Shown: positions 8,786-18,765 of the stretch, piece by piece
Layout: every line of letters starts with the position of its first letter
Numbering within the stretch: position 1 is the stretch's first letter
Source: Pseudomonadales bacterium
Lineage (GTDB): Bacteria; Pseudomonadota; Gammaproteobacteria; Pseudomonadales; Azotimanducaceae
Direction: 5' to 3'
DNA: 44,059 nt
Assembly (NCBI GenBank): GCA_016779565.1
Contig: JADHNJ010000020.1
Location: 1-44,059, forward strand
Notes under the pieces: generated by a model
What the model was told of the DNA's origin: nothing
What the model saw: the letters and a program-made list of their open reading frames with translations, nothing else
Database searches by the model: none
Made by a program: the position numbers and the translations under genes

Positions 8786-9292
8786 ATGGCTTATAACGAT
8801 CGAGACGCCAACGAAGAAGGGATCCAGGAAAAACTGGTTCAGGTAAACCGAGTGGCGAAAGTCGTCAAGGGCGGACGGATATTTGGATTCACTGCACTGA
8901 CTGTCGTCGGAGACGGAAATGGCAAGGTCGGCTATGGCCGAGGGAAGGCTCGGGAAGTGCCTCAGGCAATTCAAAAAGCCATGGAGGCGGCGCGTAGAAA
9001 TATGATCGACGTCGACTTAGATGGTTCAACGCTTCAGTACGAAGTGAATGCGCGACATGGGGCCTCTAAAATTTTCATGAAGCCTGCCTCTGAAGGTACT
9101 GGGATCATCGCAGGAAAAACAATGCGGGCTGTGCTTGAAGTAGCCGGAGTGAGAAACGTTTTGGCAAAGTGCTATGGCTCAACTAACCCAGTGAATGTGA
9201 TTAGAGCGACTTTTAAAGGTCTGCAGAACATGCGGTCACCTGAGTCGATTGCTGACAAGCGTGGGCTTCCTGTTGAACAAATCCTAGGGTAA
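8786..9292 (+). CDS. rpsE: 30S ribosomal protein S5
   Basis: S5 helps form the mRNA entry channel and affects decoding accuracy. The 168-residue protein has [20 protein letters not shown] and [20 protein letters not shown], then the C-terminal domain seen in [19 protein letters not shown] and [14 protein letters not shown]. The spectinomycin-binding loop region (around KVVKGGR) looks normal. TAAGGAATAGG precedes the ATG; rpmD follows after 6 bases. Confidence 0.97.
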   Translation: MAYNDRDANEEGIQEKLVQVNRVAKVVKGGRIFGFTALTVVGDGNGKVGYGRGKAREVPQAIQKAMEAARRNMIDVDLDGSTLQYEVNARHGASKIFMKPASEGTGIIAGKTMRAVLEVAGVRNVLAKCYGSTNPVNVIRATFKGLQNMRSPESIADKRGLPVEQILG

Positions 9293-9298
9293 ACGACG

Positions 9299-9490
9299 AT
9301 GGCAGATAAAACCTTAAAGGTGACTTTGAACAAAAGTTTAAATGGTCGGCTTAAATCTCATAAAGCCTGCGTAGCTGGCTTGGGTTTGCGCAAAATTAGA
9401 CAGTCCTCGCTAGTTGAAGACACGCCGTCAGTTCGGGGCATGATTAACAAAGTGTCTTACATGGTGTCCGTCGAAGAAGTGAAGGCGTAA
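9299..9490 (+). CDS. rpmD: 50S ribosomal protein L30
   Basis: L30 is a small surface protein of the 50S subunit. The 63-residue protein has [20 protein letters not shown], then [20 protein letters not shown] and a VSYMVSVEE end, fitting the bacterial L30 family (58-64 residues). It starts 6 bases after the rpsE stop and is followed 13 bases later by rplO, an arrangement conserved in the spc operon. Confidence 0.95.
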   Translation: MADKTLKVTLNKSLNGRLKSHKACVAGLGLRKIRQSSLVEDTPSVRGMINKVSYMVSVEEVKA

Positions 9491-9503
9491 GGAGATACAG
9501 CAC

Positions 9504-9938
9504 ATGCGATTAAATTCTATATCAGGTGCGCCGGGCAGTCGTCAGGCAAAAAAACGCGTAGGGCGTGGTATTGGTAGTGGGCTCGGAAAGACCGCTGGGC
9601 GAGGCCATAAAGGACAGAAGTCCCGGTCAGGTGGGAAAGTCCGTCCTGGGTTTGAAGGTGGTCAACAACCACTACAGATGCGATTGCCAAAATTTGGTTT
9701 TACAACAGAAAAGAGTCGTATTACGGGTGAGATTACCCTCTCTGAATTGGGGGCTGCCAATGCCGATGTGGTCACGATAGATGTGCTAAGAACAGCAGAC
9801 CTGATCAACGAAAAGACCAAGCGTGTCAAAGTCATATTATCGGGCAGTATCGATCGCGCCGTAACGGTCTCAGGCCTCGGTGTGACTAAAGGTGCGAGAG
9901 CTGCGATTGAAGCCGCGGGCGGCAAAATCGAAGAATAA
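9504..9938 (+). CDS. rplO: 50S ribosomal protein L15
   Basis: L15 is a 50S core protein with a long N-terminal extension. The 144-residue protein, the same length as in E. coli, starts [20 protein letters not shown] and has [42 protein letters not shown] (shown only in part here by its Gly/Arg-rich run) and a C-terminal [27 protein letters not shown] precedes the ATG. Confidence 0.97.
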   Translation: MRLNSISGAPGSRQAKKRVGRGIGSGLGKTAGRGHKGQKSRSGGKVRPGFEGGQQPLQMRLPKFGFTTEKSRITGEITLSELGAANADVVTIDVLRTADLINEKTKRVKVILSGSIDRAVTVSGLGVTKGARAAIEAAGGKIEE

Positions 9939-9965
9939 ACCGTTAGAACGGCAAAGGATCAGGTA

Positions 9966-11291
9966 ATGACGAGTGCATTAGCACAAGGGAGAGCGATGGC
10001 GACAGGTGGCGGTTTGTCTGAACTGCGTAGCCGGTTGTTGTTTGTGTTGCTCGCAATTGTGGTCTACCGAATTGGTAGTCACATTCCTGTGCCGGGTATC
10101 GATCCAGAGCGACTGGCATTACTGTTCAATCAAAACCAAGGCGGCATTTTAGACCTGGTGAATATGTTCGGCGGTGGAGCGCTTGAACGGATGAGTATAT
10201 TTGCACTTGGGATCATGCCGTATATATCTGCAAGTATTATCACCCAGCTTTTAGTAGCGACAACACCCTCGCTGCAGCAGCTGCGCAAAGAAGGGGAAGC
10301 TGGCCGTAAAAAGATTTCCCAGTATACCCGTTATGGCACGCTGGCTTTAGCGCTGGTTCAGGGGATGGCGATGAGTAGCGGTCTCGTCTCGCAGGGATTG
10401 TCTTACACCGGCACCTTTATGTTTCATTTTGTCGCGGTTGCAACGTTGGTAACGGGGGCTATGTTTATTATGTGGCTTGGCGAGCAAGTCACTGAGCGGG
10501 GTATCGGCAACGGCATTTCGATCATAATCTTTACCGGTATTGTCTCAGGTTTTCCTGGCGCGATCGGGCAGTCATTCGAGCAAGCGCGTCAGGGAGAAAT
10601 ACAGATCCTTGCGCTGTTAGGCATTGCTGTATTGGCCATCGTGATCGTCGCTGGCGTGGTGTATGTAGAACGTGGGCAACGGCGAATAACGATCAACTAT
10701 GCTCGCCGTCAGCAGGGGCGGCGAATGTACCAAGGCCAGAGCTCGCATTTGCCGTTGAAAGTGAACATGGCGGGTGTTATCCCGGCGATTTTTGCCAGCA
10801 GTCTGTTGTTGTTTCCAGCGTCGATAGGCCAGTGGTTTGGTCAGTCCGAAGGAATGGAATGGATTCAGGACGTGAGCCTTTGGATTGCCCCTGGACAGCC
10901 CCTGAATATTATCTTGTTTTCCATCGGCATTATCTTCTTTTGCTTTTGGTACACGTCGATCATGTTTAACCCCAAAGAAGTCGCAGACAATTTGAAGCGC
11001 TCAGGGGCGTTTATCCCAGGTTATCGACCTGGTGATCAAACGGCTCGGTATATAGACACCATTATCACCCGACTAACATTGTTCGGGTCGCTGTACATGA
11101 CCTTGGTCTGTTTGTTACCGCAATTTCTAGTTATTCAGTTCAATATCACGTTTCAACTAGGCGGAACAGCACTGTTAATTGTTGTGGTAGTGATCATGGA
11201 TTTTATGGCACAAGTGCAAACTCACCTGATGTCACACCAGTATGAATCATTGATGAAAAAGTCAAATCTACAAAATTTTGGGCGGCGCTAG
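9966..11291 (+). CDS. secY: Preprotein translocase subunit SecY
   Basis: SecY is the channel of the SecYEG translocon in the inner membrane. The 441-residue protein (E. coli 443) has ten expected membrane segments, the plug-region start [28 protein letters not shown] in the second segment, [10 protein letters not shown]-like [14 protein letters not shown] and the cytoplasmic loop [20 protein letters not shown]. The later loop [19 protein letters not shown] is typical for SecA and ribosome contact. It lies between rplO and rpmJ, as in other spc operons. Confidence 0.98.
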   Translation: MTSALAQGRAMATGGGLSELRSRLLFVLLAIVVYRIGSHIPVPGIDPERLALLFNQNQGGILDLVNMFGGGALERMSIFALGIMPYISASIITQLLVATTPSLQQLRKEGEAGRKKISQYTRYGTLALALVQGMAMSSGLVSQGLSYTGTFMFHFVAVATLVTGAMFIMWLGEQVTERGIGNGISIIIFTGIVSGFPGAIGQSFEQARQGEIQILALLGIAVLAIVIVAGVVYVERGQRRITINYARRQQGRRMYQGQSSHLPLKVNMAGVIPAIFASSLLLFPASIGQWFGQSEGMEWIQDVSLWIAPGQPLNIILFSIGIIFFCFWYTSIMFNPKEVADNLKRSGAFIPGYRPGDQTARYIDTIITRLTLFGSLYMTLVCLLPQFLVIQFNITFQLGGTALLIVVVVIMDFMAQVQTHLMSHQYESLMKKSNLQNFGRR

Positions 11292-11303
11292 GAGTCAAGA
11301 CCA

Positions 11304-11417
11304 ATGAAAGTAAGAGCTTCAGTGAAAAAAATGTGCCGAAATTGTCGAATTATTCGGCGAAACGGTTCAGTTCGAGTGATTTGCTCGGAACCTAAACATA
11401 AACAACGTCAGGGTTAA
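11304..11417 (+). CDS. rpmJ: 50S ribosomal protein L36 (zinc-binding form)
   Basis: This 37-residue gene was found by reading the secY-rpsM gap. The protein runs from [20 protein letters not shown] to a KHKQRQG end. It keeps the zinc ligands Cys11, Cys14, Cys27 and His32, so it is the C-plus form. It is one residue shorter than E. coli L36, in the segment ICSEPKH. It starts 12 bases after the secY stop with AGGAGTC upstream, and lies in its normal place between secY and rpsM. Confidence 0.97.
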   Translation: MKVRASVKKMCRNCRIIRRNGSVRVICSEPKHKQRQG

Positions 11418-11446
11418 ACTGACAGAAAGGTAGACAGGAGCAACCT

Positions 11447-11803
11447 ATGGCTCGTTTAGCTGGAATTAACATTCCTGACGATAAGCATGCAGAGATCTCA
11501 TTGACGTACATTTACGGTATTGGTCGTACAACAGCAAAAGCGCTGTGTGATAAGACAGGCATCGCCCGGACCAGCAAAGTCGGTGAGTTGACCGAGGGGG
11601 AGCTCGACGATCTTCGCGGTGAGATTGCAAAGCTGAGTGTTGAAGGGGACCTTCGTCGAGAAGTGCAGCTAAATATTAAGCGGTTACTAGACCTTGGTTG
11701 TAACCGTGGAATTCGTCATCGTCGGAGTCTGCCCGTCAGAGGCCAGCGAACGAAGACCAACGCCAGAACACGTAAGGGTCCTAAGCGTCCCGTCAGGAAG
11801 TAA
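11447..11803 (+). CDS. rpsM: 30S ribosomal protein S13
   Basis: S13 is in the 30S head and contacts the P-site tRNA and L5. The 118-residue protein starts [20 protein letters not shown] and has [17 protein letters not shown] and the basic tail [20 protein letters not shown], all diagnostic. ACAGGAGCAACCT precedes the ATG. In E. coli this start is where S4 represses the alpha operon. The 29-base leader after rpmJ is short and I could not confirm an S4 site. Confidence 0.97.
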   Translation: MARLAGINIPDDKHAEISLTYIYGIGRTTAKALCDKTGIARTSKVGELTEGELDDLRGEIAKLSVEGDLRREVQLNIKRLLDLGCNRGIRHRRSLPVRGQRTKTNARTRKGPKRPVRK

Positions 11804-11853
11804 ACGTCACAACGACACGGTTATTCACGAATTAAAGAAAGTAGGTAGACAGA

Positions 11854-12255
11854 ATGTCTGATACAGAAACGCAACAGGCTCCGGTGGTACGAAAAAAAGG
11901 CAAGCGTCAAATTGCCGATGGGTTGGCACACGTGCATGCCTCTTTTAACAACACCATCATTACCATTACTGACCGACAAGGCGGGGCGCTCGCTTGGGCA
12001 ACTGCCGGTGGCTCTGGTTTTAGAGGGGCTCGAAAAAGCACACCGTTTGCGGCTCAGGTGGCGGCAGAGCGAGCGGGTAACGCAGCTCTAGAGTACGGCC
12101 TACAAAATTTAGAGGTCTTTGTGAAAGGACCTGGGCCAGGTCGAGAGGCCGCGGTCAGAGCGTTAAATGCGGTAGGTTATCGCATAACGAACATCACAGA
12201 TGTGACACCGATCCCGCATAACGGATGTCGGCCCCCTAAAAAGCGTCGGGTGTAA
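11854..12255 (+). CDS. rpsK: 30S ribosomal protein S11
   Basis: S11 forms part of the platform of the 30S subunit. The 133-residue protein has [59 protein letters not shown] and the C-terminal [16 protein letters not shown], all strongly conserved. It is a few residues longer than E. coli S11 because of a short N-terminal extension rich in Gln and Glu. rpsD begins 15 bases after its stop. Confidence 0.98.
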   Translation: MSDTETQQAPVVRKKGKRQIADGLAHVHASFNNTIITITDRQGGALAWATAGGSGFRGARKSTPFAAQVAAERAGNAALEYGLQNLEVFVKGPGPGREAAVRALNAVGYRITNITDVTPIPHNGCRPPKKRRV

Positions 12256-12270
12256 AAGAGGAGATTGCCA

Positions 12271-12891
12271 ATGGCCAGATATCTCGGCCCAAAGTTAAAG
12301 TTATCCAGAAGAGAAGGCACAGACCTGTTCTTAAAAAGTGGCGTTCGGCCAATTGAGTCAAAGTGTCGGATAGAAACTGCACCGGGGATGCATGGGCATC
12401 GGCGGGCACGCGCCACCGACTATGGTGTACAGCTGCGCGAAAAGCAGAAAGTGCGTCGTATTTATGGTGTGTTAGAAAAACAGTTTCGTAACTACTACAA
12501 AAAAGCCGACCGTCAAAAAGGTGCGACCGGTGAGAATTTGCTGCGCATATTAGAGCGACGGCTAGACAATGTTGTCTATCGCATGGGTTTTGGTTGCACG
12601 CGAGCAGAATCACGTCAGTTGGTATCTCACAAATCAATCTTAGTGAACGGGCAGGTGGTGAACATCCCCTCATACCAAGTTGAGGCAGGCGATACCATCA
12701 CGATTAGAGAGCGCTCTAGAAACCAGCTGCGCATTCAAGGAGCACTGAACCTTGCTGCTCAAAGGTCTTCTGTTGACTGGGTTGAAGTCAATGTTGACCG
12801 TCTAGAGGGGGTACTTAAAGCGTACCCTGAGCGAGACGAGTTGCCATCAGAAATCAACGAAAACTTGATTGTTGAGCTTTACTCTAAGTAA
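12271..12891 (+). CDS. rpsD: 30S ribosomal protein S4
   Basis: S4 starts assembly of the 30S body and represses the alpha operon in E. coli. The 206-residue protein starts [20 protein letters not shown] and has GQHGxxxxKxSDYG-like [20 protein letters not shown] and an S4 RNA-binding domain ([20 protein letters not shown]). An in-frame TTG at 12265 is rejected because AGAGGAG at about 12257-12263 fits the ATG at 12271. No N-terminal zinc cysteine cluster is present. Confidence 0.97.
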   Translation: MARYLGPKLKLSRREGTDLFLKSGVRPIESKCRIETAPGMHGHRRARATDYGVQLREKQKVRRIYGVLEKQFRNYYKKADRQKGATGENLLRILERRLDNVVYRMGFGCTRAESRQLVSHKSILVNGQVVNIPSYQVEAGDTITIRERSRNQLRIQGALNLAAQRSSVDWVEVNVDRLEGVLKAYPERDELPSEINENLIVELYSK

Positions 12892-12928
12892 GCGATTGAA
12901 TTCATTTAAGATTAAGGAAGGATAAGGT

Positions 12929-13930
12929 ATGCCTCATTCGTCACTAGAGTTTCTAACGCCCAAGCATATCCAGGTGGACCAAGTGAGCAACACCCGAGCA
13001 CAAGTAGTGCTTGAACCGCTAGAACGTGGTTTTGGTCACACCCTAGGTAACGCCCTGCGGCGCATTTTACTGTCAAGTATGCCAGGTTGTGCGGTTACCG
13101 AAGTAGAAATCGAGGGAGTTCTTCATGAATACAGCGCCATCGAAGGCGTAGAAGAAGATGTGATTGAAATTTTGCTTAATCTTAAAGGCGTTGCGGTTAA
13201 GCTAAACACGGCTGACGAAGCGGAACTCTCGTTATCAAAAGAAGGCCCTGGTGTTGTGACAGCGGGGGATTTTGTCCTGGATCACGACGTCGAGATTGCG
13301 AACCCAGAGCACGTCATTGCCACCCTCAATAGTGCAGGTAAGTTAAACCTACGCGCGAAGGTCGGTCGAGGCCGGGGTTATCAGCCGGCTGATGCAGTGG
13401 TTAGCGAGGAGGACTCAGGCCGGGTGATTGGCAGTCTTTTACTGGATGCCTCATATAGCCCAGTCCGTAGAGTCGCTTACAAGGTCGATAATGCACGAGT
13501 TGAGCAGAGAACAGATCTGGATAAATTGATTATTGATCTAGAGACGAATGGCACCATCGATCCAGAAGAGGCAATCCGCCGGGCAGCGACGATTCTCCAG
13601 CAACAGGTTGCTGTGTTTGTTGATTTACAGAGCAGTGATTTTCCTGAAGAGAAGCAAATAGAGGAAGAAATCGATCCTATTTTGTTGCGTCCAGTGGATG
13701 ATCTGGAGTTGACCGTTCGATCTGCTAACTGTCTGAAAGCAGAAAATATTTATTACATCGGCGATTTAATCAGACGAACAGAAGTCGAGCTGCTTAAGAC
13801 CCCAAACTTGGGAAAGAAGTCGCTGACAGAAATCAAAGACGTGCTCGCCTCAAGAGGCTTGTCTCTTGGCATGCGTCTTGAAAACTGGCCGCCGGTAAGT
13901 TTACGTGGCGATGATCGTTTGCTCGGTTAA
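12929..13930 (+). CDS. rpoA: RNA polymerase subunit alpha
   Basis: RpoA dimerises to start assembly of RNA polymerase, and its C-terminal domain binds UP elements and activators. The 333-residue protein has the N-terminal domain motifs [20 protein letters not shown] and [20 protein letters not shown], then a linker (about 235-250), then the C-terminal domain. In that domain [12 protein letters not shown] carries the Arg, Asn, Cys and Lys used for DNA contact in E. coli. Length is close to E. coli (329). It sits between rpsD and rplQ. Confidence 0.98.
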   Translation: MPHSSLEFLTPKHIQVDQVSNTRAQVVLEPLERGFGHTLGNALRRILLSSMPGCAVTEVEIEGVLHEYSAIEGVEEDVIEILLNLKGVAVKLNTADEAELSLSKEGPGVVTAGDFVLDHDVEIANPEHVIATLNSAGKLNLRAKVGRGRGYQPADAVVSEEDSGRVIGSLLLDASYSPVRRVAYKVDNARVEQRTDLDKLIIDLETNGTIDPEEAIRRAATILQQQVAVFVDLQSSDFPEEKQIEEEIDPILLRPVDDLELTVRSANCLKAENIYYIGDLIRRTEVELLKTPNLGKKSLTEIKDVLASRGLSLGMRLENWPPVSLRGDDRLLG

Positions 13931-13977
13931 GCAATTAGCGTCTCAAGGCAAGTATGTAAGATTAGGAACTACCTACC

Positions 13978-14382
13978 ATGCGTCATAGAAAAAGTGGAAA
14001 ACAGCTAAATCGAAACTCGTCTCACCGCAAAGCCATGTTTAAAAACATGACCTGCTCTTTGGTCGAGCATGAAGTGATTAAGACTACCGTACCCAAAGCC
14101 AAAGAACTCCGCAGATTCGCAGAGCCCTTAATAACTCTGGCAAAGCAGGATTCGGTTGCCAATCGGCGACTGGCTTTTGCGAGGACCGGTAGCAAGGCGA
14201 CCGTCGGTAAACTGTTCTCAGATCTCGGACCAAGATTCCAGGATCGACCAGGCGGCTACACGCGCATTTTGAAAGCAGGCTTTCGCGCGGGTGACGCAGC
14301 GCCTATGGCTTATGTCGAACTTGTCGATCGAGAGATAGCCGATGATGAGATCATCGATGAGGTGGAAGAAAGCGAAGAGTAA
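13978..14382 (+). CDS. rplQ: 50S ribosomal protein L17
   Basis: L17 is near the tunnel exit of the 50S subunit. The 134-residue protein starts [20 protein letters not shown] and has [20 protein letters not shown] and [20 protein letters not shown], all typical. It has an acidic tail ([14 protein letters not shown]), a common extra in this family. It is the last gene of the alpha operon, followed at once by the terminator at 14401. Confidence 0.97.
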   Translation: MRHRKSGKQLNRNSSHRKAMFKNMTCSLVEHEVIKTTVPKAKELRRFAEPLITLAKQDSVANRRLAFARTGSKATVGKLFSDLGPRFQDRPGGYTRILKAGFRAGDAAPMAYVELVDREIADDEIIDEVEESEE

Positions 14383-14400
14383 TAGCACGACATCTTATAC

Positions 14401-14427
14401 AAAAGGGCCGGTTCATCCGGCCCTTTT
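14401..14427 (+). terminator. Intrinsic terminator of the ribosomal protein cluster
   Basis: AAAAGGGCCGG (14401-14411) and CCGGCCCTTTT (14417-14427) form a perfect 11-bp stem around a five-base loop, with the T-run inside the 3' arm. It is 18 bases after the rplQ stop and is the strongest terminator in the window. Its symmetry means it could work in both directions. Confidence 0.92.
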
Positions 14428-14486
14428 GCGTTATAACAGTGAAGCTAGGTCGGGCGACCCGACAACAATCAAAAGGACTGCACGTC

Positions 14487-15665
14487 ATGCAAAGTTTTAT
14501 ACCGATACCCAGAACCTTGATGGGCCCGGGCCCGTCGGATGTTCACCCTCGTATATTAACGGCGATGGCAAAGCCTACGGTCGGGCATTTAGATCCTGAG
14601 TTTATTCGGCTGATGGACGAAATAAAGCGCCTGCTTCAAACGGTATTTCAGACTGACAATGCGTTGACGTTGCCTTTATCAGCGCCGGGCAGTGCCGGTA
14701 TGGAGGCCAGTTTTGTCAATTTAGTCGAACCAGGGGATAAAGTCATCGTGCTGCAAAACGGGGTGTTTGGTGGGCGCATGGCAGAGAATGTTGAGCGGCT
14801 GGGCGGTACTTTGGTGCGTGTAGAATCGCCTTGGGGGCGCGCCATTGATCCAGCGCAGTTAGAAGCTGCTTTAAAGGCTCACCCAGATACTAAGGTTGTA
14901 GCTTTTGTCCATGCAGAGACATCAACCGGGGTTAAGTCTGATGCAAAGACTTTGTGCGCGATGGCTCAAGCGGCCGGCTGTCTAACCATTGTCGATTGCG
15001 TGACTTCCCTTGTGGGTTGCGAGGTCGATGTTGATGGTTGGGGTGCTGATGCTGTTTATAGTGGCACCCAAAAGTGCTTGTCGTGTGCGCCTGGCTTATC
15101 CCCGTTTACCTTGTCTCCCCGTGCTGCTGAAGTCATCCAGTCAAGAGGGACACCTGTAAAATCTTGGTTTTTAGATATGAACCTCATCATGGGCTATTGG
15201 GGAGAAGGTCAAACTCGAGCCTATCACCATACGGCGCCGGTCAATGCCTTGTATGGTCTTCATGAGGCGCTTCTAATCGCCGTTGATGAGGGGCTGAGTG
15301 CCTCTTGGCTACGTCACCAGCGAAATCATGAAGCCCTAAAAGCAGGACTAGAGGCGATGGGATTGGCTTTTTTCGTACCGGAATCAGAACGGTTGCCGCA
15401 ATTGAATTTAGTAACAGTGCCGGAAGGTGTTGACGAGGCGGTGGTTCGGCGTCAGTTGCTGGCCGACTTTAATTTAGAAATTGGTGCGGGACTTGGCGTG
15501 CTTGCGGGCAAGGTCTGGCGAATTGGGTTGATGGGGTATGCCAGTCGTCCTGAGAACGTATTGCTGTGTCTATCTGCGCTAGAGTCGGTTTTAAGCGCCA
15601 GTCAAGCGCCTATTCACCGAGGGGTTGCTATTGATGCCATGCAAGCGGCTTACAGCGCAGCCTAG
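14487..15665 (+). CDS. PLP-dependent class V aminotransferase (alanine/serine-glyoxylate type)
   Basis: This 392-residue protein follows the alanine-glyoxylate aminotransferase family along its whole length. It has GPGPSDVHPRIL near the N-terminus, AETSTGVKSD, the cofactor aspartate in VDCVTSLVG (about D170), the Schiff-base lysine in YSGTQKCLS (K196) and the substrate-binding arginine in WRIGLMGYA near the C-terminus. It probably moves an amino group to glyoxylate, from alanine or serine; the donor cannot be read from sequence. The ATG at 14487 has AAGGA at 14473-14477; the upstream in-frame ATG at 14439 is too close to the terminator. It converges on uvrA with an 11-base gap. I remember katA and bfrA in this place in Pseudomonas, so this is a lineage-specific insertion or retention. 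Confidence 0.9.
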   Translation: MQSFIPIPRTLMGPGPSDVHPRILTAMAKPTVGHLDPEFIRLMDEIKRLLQTVFQTDNALTLPLSAPGSAGMEASFVNLVEPGDKVIVLQNGVFGGRMAENVERLGGTLVRVESPWGRAIDPAQLEAALKAHPDTKVVAFVHAETSTGVKSDAKTLCAMAQAAGCLTIVDCVTSLVGCEVDVDGWGADAVYSGTQKCLSCAPGLSPFTLSPRAAEVIQSRGTPVKSWFLDMNLIMGYWGEGQTRAYHHTAPVNALYGLHEALLIAVDEGLSASWLRHQRNHEALKAGLEAMGLAFFVPESERLPQLNLVTVPEGVDEAVVRRQLLADFNLEIGAGLGVLAGKVWRIGLMGYASRPENVLLCLSALESVLSASQAPIHRGVAIDAMQAAYSAA

Positions 15666-15676
15666 ATGCGTCGGCG

Positions 15677-18508
15677 CTAACCGCCAAGAAGCGCTTTGAG
15701 ATATCTGCCTGTTGCTGAATTCTTTACCGAAGCAATGGTCTCCGGCGTGCCCTGACAGAGAATTTCGCCTCCGCCTTCGCCGCCCTCGGGACCGAGATCA
15801 ATGACCCAATCGGCAGTCTTAACGACATCCAGATTGTGCTCAATAACAATGACTGTGTTGCCTCTATCGCGTAGTTGATGGATCACTTTCAATAGCTGAT
15901 CGATGTCATGAAAATGCAGGCCAGTTGTGGGCTCATCTAAAATATAGAGCGTTTTGCCGGTGTCTATTTTAGCCAGTTCTCGAGCGAGTTTGACCCGCTG
16001 CGCCTCGCCACCTGACAGAGTGGTTGCACTTTGTCCGAGGCGGATGTATCCAAGACCGACTTCCTGTAGCGTCTCAAGCCTACGCTTGATAACTGGAACG
16101 GCATTTAAAAAGTCAGCCGCTTCGTCGACAGTCATGTTCAAGATGTCGGTAATTGATCGGCCTTTATATAGAATTTCTAAAGTCTCTCGGTTGTAGCGTT
16201 TGCCTTCGCATTCATCGCATTGAACATAGATGTCAGCGAGAAAATGCATCTCAACTTTGATCAAACCGTCACCTTGACAAGCCTCACAGCGTCCACCTTT
16301 GACGTTGAAGCTAAACCGGCCTGATTTGTAGCCACGGGACCGAGCCTCTGCAGTCGAGGCAAAAAGGTCCCGAATCGCCGTAAAGATGTTGGTGTAGGTA
16401 GCAGGGTTGGAACGAGGCGTTCGGCCAATTGGGCTCTGACTAATATCGACGACTTTATCCAAAAGCGATAGCCCCTCGATCGAGTGATAGGGGGATGCAG
16501 TTAGGGTTGTCGCACCATTTAAGGCAGTTGCTGCAATCGGATATAAGGTTTGATTGATCAGCGTAGACTTGCCAGAGCCTGAGACACCCGTGATGCAGGT
16601 TAAAAGGCCAATCGGAATCTTGAGGTCAACAGCTTTGAGGTTGTTTCCAGAAGCGCCTGATAATTCTAGCCAACTGTCTTGCTGAGGTTGACGTCGATTT
16701 TTGGGCATTTCAATTTGGCGCTGGCCGGACAAAAACTGTCCTGTAATTGAGGCTGGGCAATCTAAGATTGCGGAAATCGGTCCAGACGCTAGCACCTCAC
16801 CGCCCAATTCGCCGGCCCCTGGGCCAATGTCTACGATAAAATCGGCCGCCTGAATCGCCTCATCGTCATGCTCCACAACGATGACCGTATTACCAATGTC
16901 CCGGAGTTTTCTCAGGGTGCCGAGCAAACGTTGATTATCTCTTTGATGTAATCCGATCGAAGGTTCATCCAGGATGTACATCACGCCCACGAGTCCGGCG
17001 CCAATCTGACTCGCCAACCGGATTCGTTGGCCCTCGCCGCCTGATAGCGTGCTGGCAGGCCTTGAAAGCGATAGATAATTCAGGCCTACATCAATTAGAA
17101 AACTTAGGCGGGCGCGTATTTCACTGATAATCCGTTCAGCGACTTGGGCCTGCTGATGCCCAAGGGACAGTGTTGCGAGCGTCTCAAAGGCGGTTTGGAT
17201 GCTGACATTCGATAATTGTGAATAATTCTTACCACCAATGGTCACCGACAATGCGCCAGGGTTGAGCCGTTGGCCCTTGCAGCTTTGACACGTTTGCTCT
17301 CGAAGCCAAGTGCTGAGTTGATCCTTTACGGTCTGAGAACTGGTTTCTTCGTAGCGTCGCTTAAGATTAGGAATGATGCCTTCGAATCGGTGCTGCCTCA
17401 GCACCCGCTGACCGGTTTGATCAGCATAGTAAAAGGGTATTTCAGTGTCGCCGCTACCGTCGAAGATCACCGATTGATGATGTGCTTCAAGCATATTAAA
17501 TGGGACATCCAACGAAAATTGGTAGTGTTGAGCAACTTGTTCGAGCAATTGATAATAATAGACATGTTGACGATCCCAGCCTGAAATTGCGCCCTCAGAG
17601 ATCGATAGACTGTCATCCCTAATGAGGATAGCTGGGTCAAATATCTTCTGAGTGCCTAGGCCATCGCAACTTTGACAGGCCCCGTTAGGGTTATTAAAGG
17701 AAAAGAGCCTCGGCTCGAGTGCGGGCATCGAATAGCCGCACGTTGGGCATGCAAAATTGGCCGAGAACAAAATTTCTTCAGCCGCTTCATCTAGATTCGC
17801 AATAATCGCGGTGCCGCCCGAGGTTTTGGTGGCGGTTTCAAAGGAATCTGCAAGTCGGATCGCAAGGTCTGGACGCACCTTAAAGCGATCTACGACAACT
17901 TCAATGGTATGTCGCTTGTTTTTATCAAGGGGAGATAGGTCATCTAGCGCGACTAAATCACCGTTCACCCGAATTCTGACAAAGCCTTGACTGGCAAGTT
18001 GTTTAAGTAACTGGGCGTGTTCACCCCGTTTCCCTTGAACTACTGGCGCGAGGAGCATCAGCCTTTGATCTGGTTGCATATCAAGGACGTGATCCACCAT
18101 TTGTGCGATCGTTTGGGCCTTGAGGGGGAGTCCGTGGTCAGGGCAGTGGGGTTCTCCCACCCGGGCGAACAAGAGACGCAGATAATCGGCAATCTCTGTG
18201 ATGGTGCCGACGGTCGATCGAGGGTTATGAGAGGTGGTTTTTTGCTCGATGGAAATAGCTGGAGACAAGCCTTCAATCAGATCGACATCGGGTTTTTCCA
18301 TGATAGCCAAGAATTGTCTGGCATAGGTCGATAAACTCTCGACATAGCGTCTTTGCCCCTCGGCATAGAGGGTGTCAAAAGCGAGAGAGGATTTTCCAGA
18401 CCCAGATAAGCCGGTGATCACTGTAAGACAATCTCTGGGTATATCCAGATCAATGTTTTTCAAGTTATGGGTTCGAGCGCCCCGAATCGAAATCGTTTTA
18501 GTCGGCAT
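15677..18508 (-). CDS. uvrA: Excinuclease ABC subunit A
   Basis: UvrA is the damage-recognition ATPase of nucleotide excision repair; its dimer loads UvrB. The 943-residue protein (E. coli 940) has two ABC ATPase modules. The first Walker A is GLSGSGKSS at 33-41 and the second, GVSGSGKST, is near residue 640; signature motifs are [12 protein letters not shown] and [12 protein letters not shown]. Zinc cysteine pairs are seen in CPTCG/CQSC and in the second module [15 protein letters not shown], plus [12 protein letters not shown]. The ATG is the first residue of the family alignment. I saw no LexA-type CTGT-N8-ACAG site upstream, though in E. coli uvrA is SOS-controlled. Confidence 0.98.
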   Translation of the reverse strand: MPTKTISIRGARTHNLKNIDLDIPRDCLTVITGLSGSGKSSLAFDTLYAEGQRRYVESLSTYARQFLAIMEKPDVDLIEGLSPAISIEQKTTSHNPRSTVGTITEIADYLRLLFARVGEPHCPDHGLPLKAQTIAQMVDHVLDMQPDQRLMLLAPVVQGKRGEHAQLLKQLASQGFVRIRVNGDLVALDDLSPLDKNKRHTIEVVVDRFKVRPDLAIRLADSFETATKTSGGTAIIANLDEAAEEILFSANFACPTCGYSMPALEPRLFSFNNPNGACQSCDGLGTQKIFDPAILIRDDSLSISEGAISGWDRQHVYYYQLLEQVAQHYQFSLDVPFNMLEAHHQSVIFDGSGDTEIPFYYADQTGQRVLRQHRFEGIIPNLKRRYEETSSQTVKDQLSTWLREQTCQSCKGQRLNPGALSVTIGGKNYSQLSNVSIQTAFETLATLSLGHQQAQVAERIISEIRARLSFLIDVGLNYLSLSRPASTLSGGEGQRIRLASQIGAGLVGVMYILDEPSIGLHQRDNQRLLGTLRKLRDIGNTVIVVEHDDEAIQAADFIVDIGPGAGELGGEVLASGPISAILDCPASITGQFLSGQRQIEMPKNRRQPQQDSWLELSGASGNNLKAVDLKIPIGLLTCITGVSGSGKSTLINQTLYPIAATALNGATTLTASPYHSIEGLSLLDKVVDISQSPIGRTPRSNPATYTNIFTAIRDLFASTAEARSRGYKSGRFSFNVKGGRCEACQGDGLIKVEMHFLADIYVQCDECEGKRYNRETLEILYKGRSITDILNMTVDEAADFLNAVPVIKRRLETLQEVGLGYIRLGQSATTLSGGEAQRVKLARELAKIDTGKTLYILDEPTTGLHFHDIDQLLKVIHQLRDRGNTVIVIEHNLDVVKTADWVIDLGPEGGEGGGEILCQGTPETIASVKNSATGRYLKALLGG

Positions 18509-18765
18509 AGTCTGGTTCCGAGGTAATCGTTATGGATTTTACGTTGTTCGTTGCGACTAAAATGTACCCGTTTCAGGAGGAGTTTCGTGCGGCAAAAACA
18601 AAAGCCTGATATCATCCGACGCCGAAAAAGCCGGTCCCAATTATGAAGCCGGAGCTTCGGGAACACCCGCTTCAAGGTCTACCGCCATTGGTAAAACCGC
18701 AGGTAGCGATACTAAGGGTTTGCAATAGGTTTCGCAAAGATCAAAGCACGCATTAGGCCTACTAC
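18509..18765. promoter_or_regulatory. Divergent uvrA / MFS transporter intergenic region
   Basis: This 257-base spacer must hold the start signals for uvrA (leftward) and the transporter gene (rightward). Short dyads are visible, such as GAAGC-CGGA-GCTTC near 18641-18654 and CTACC/GGTAG near 18679-18706. I found no convincing -35/-10 pair and no SOS box, and no credible small gene. Confidence 0.35.

Noticed and set aside
15954-18334. Several plus-strand frames of 77-105 codons within uvrA
   Set aside because: They are antisense to a full-length, intact uvrA and show no family motifs.
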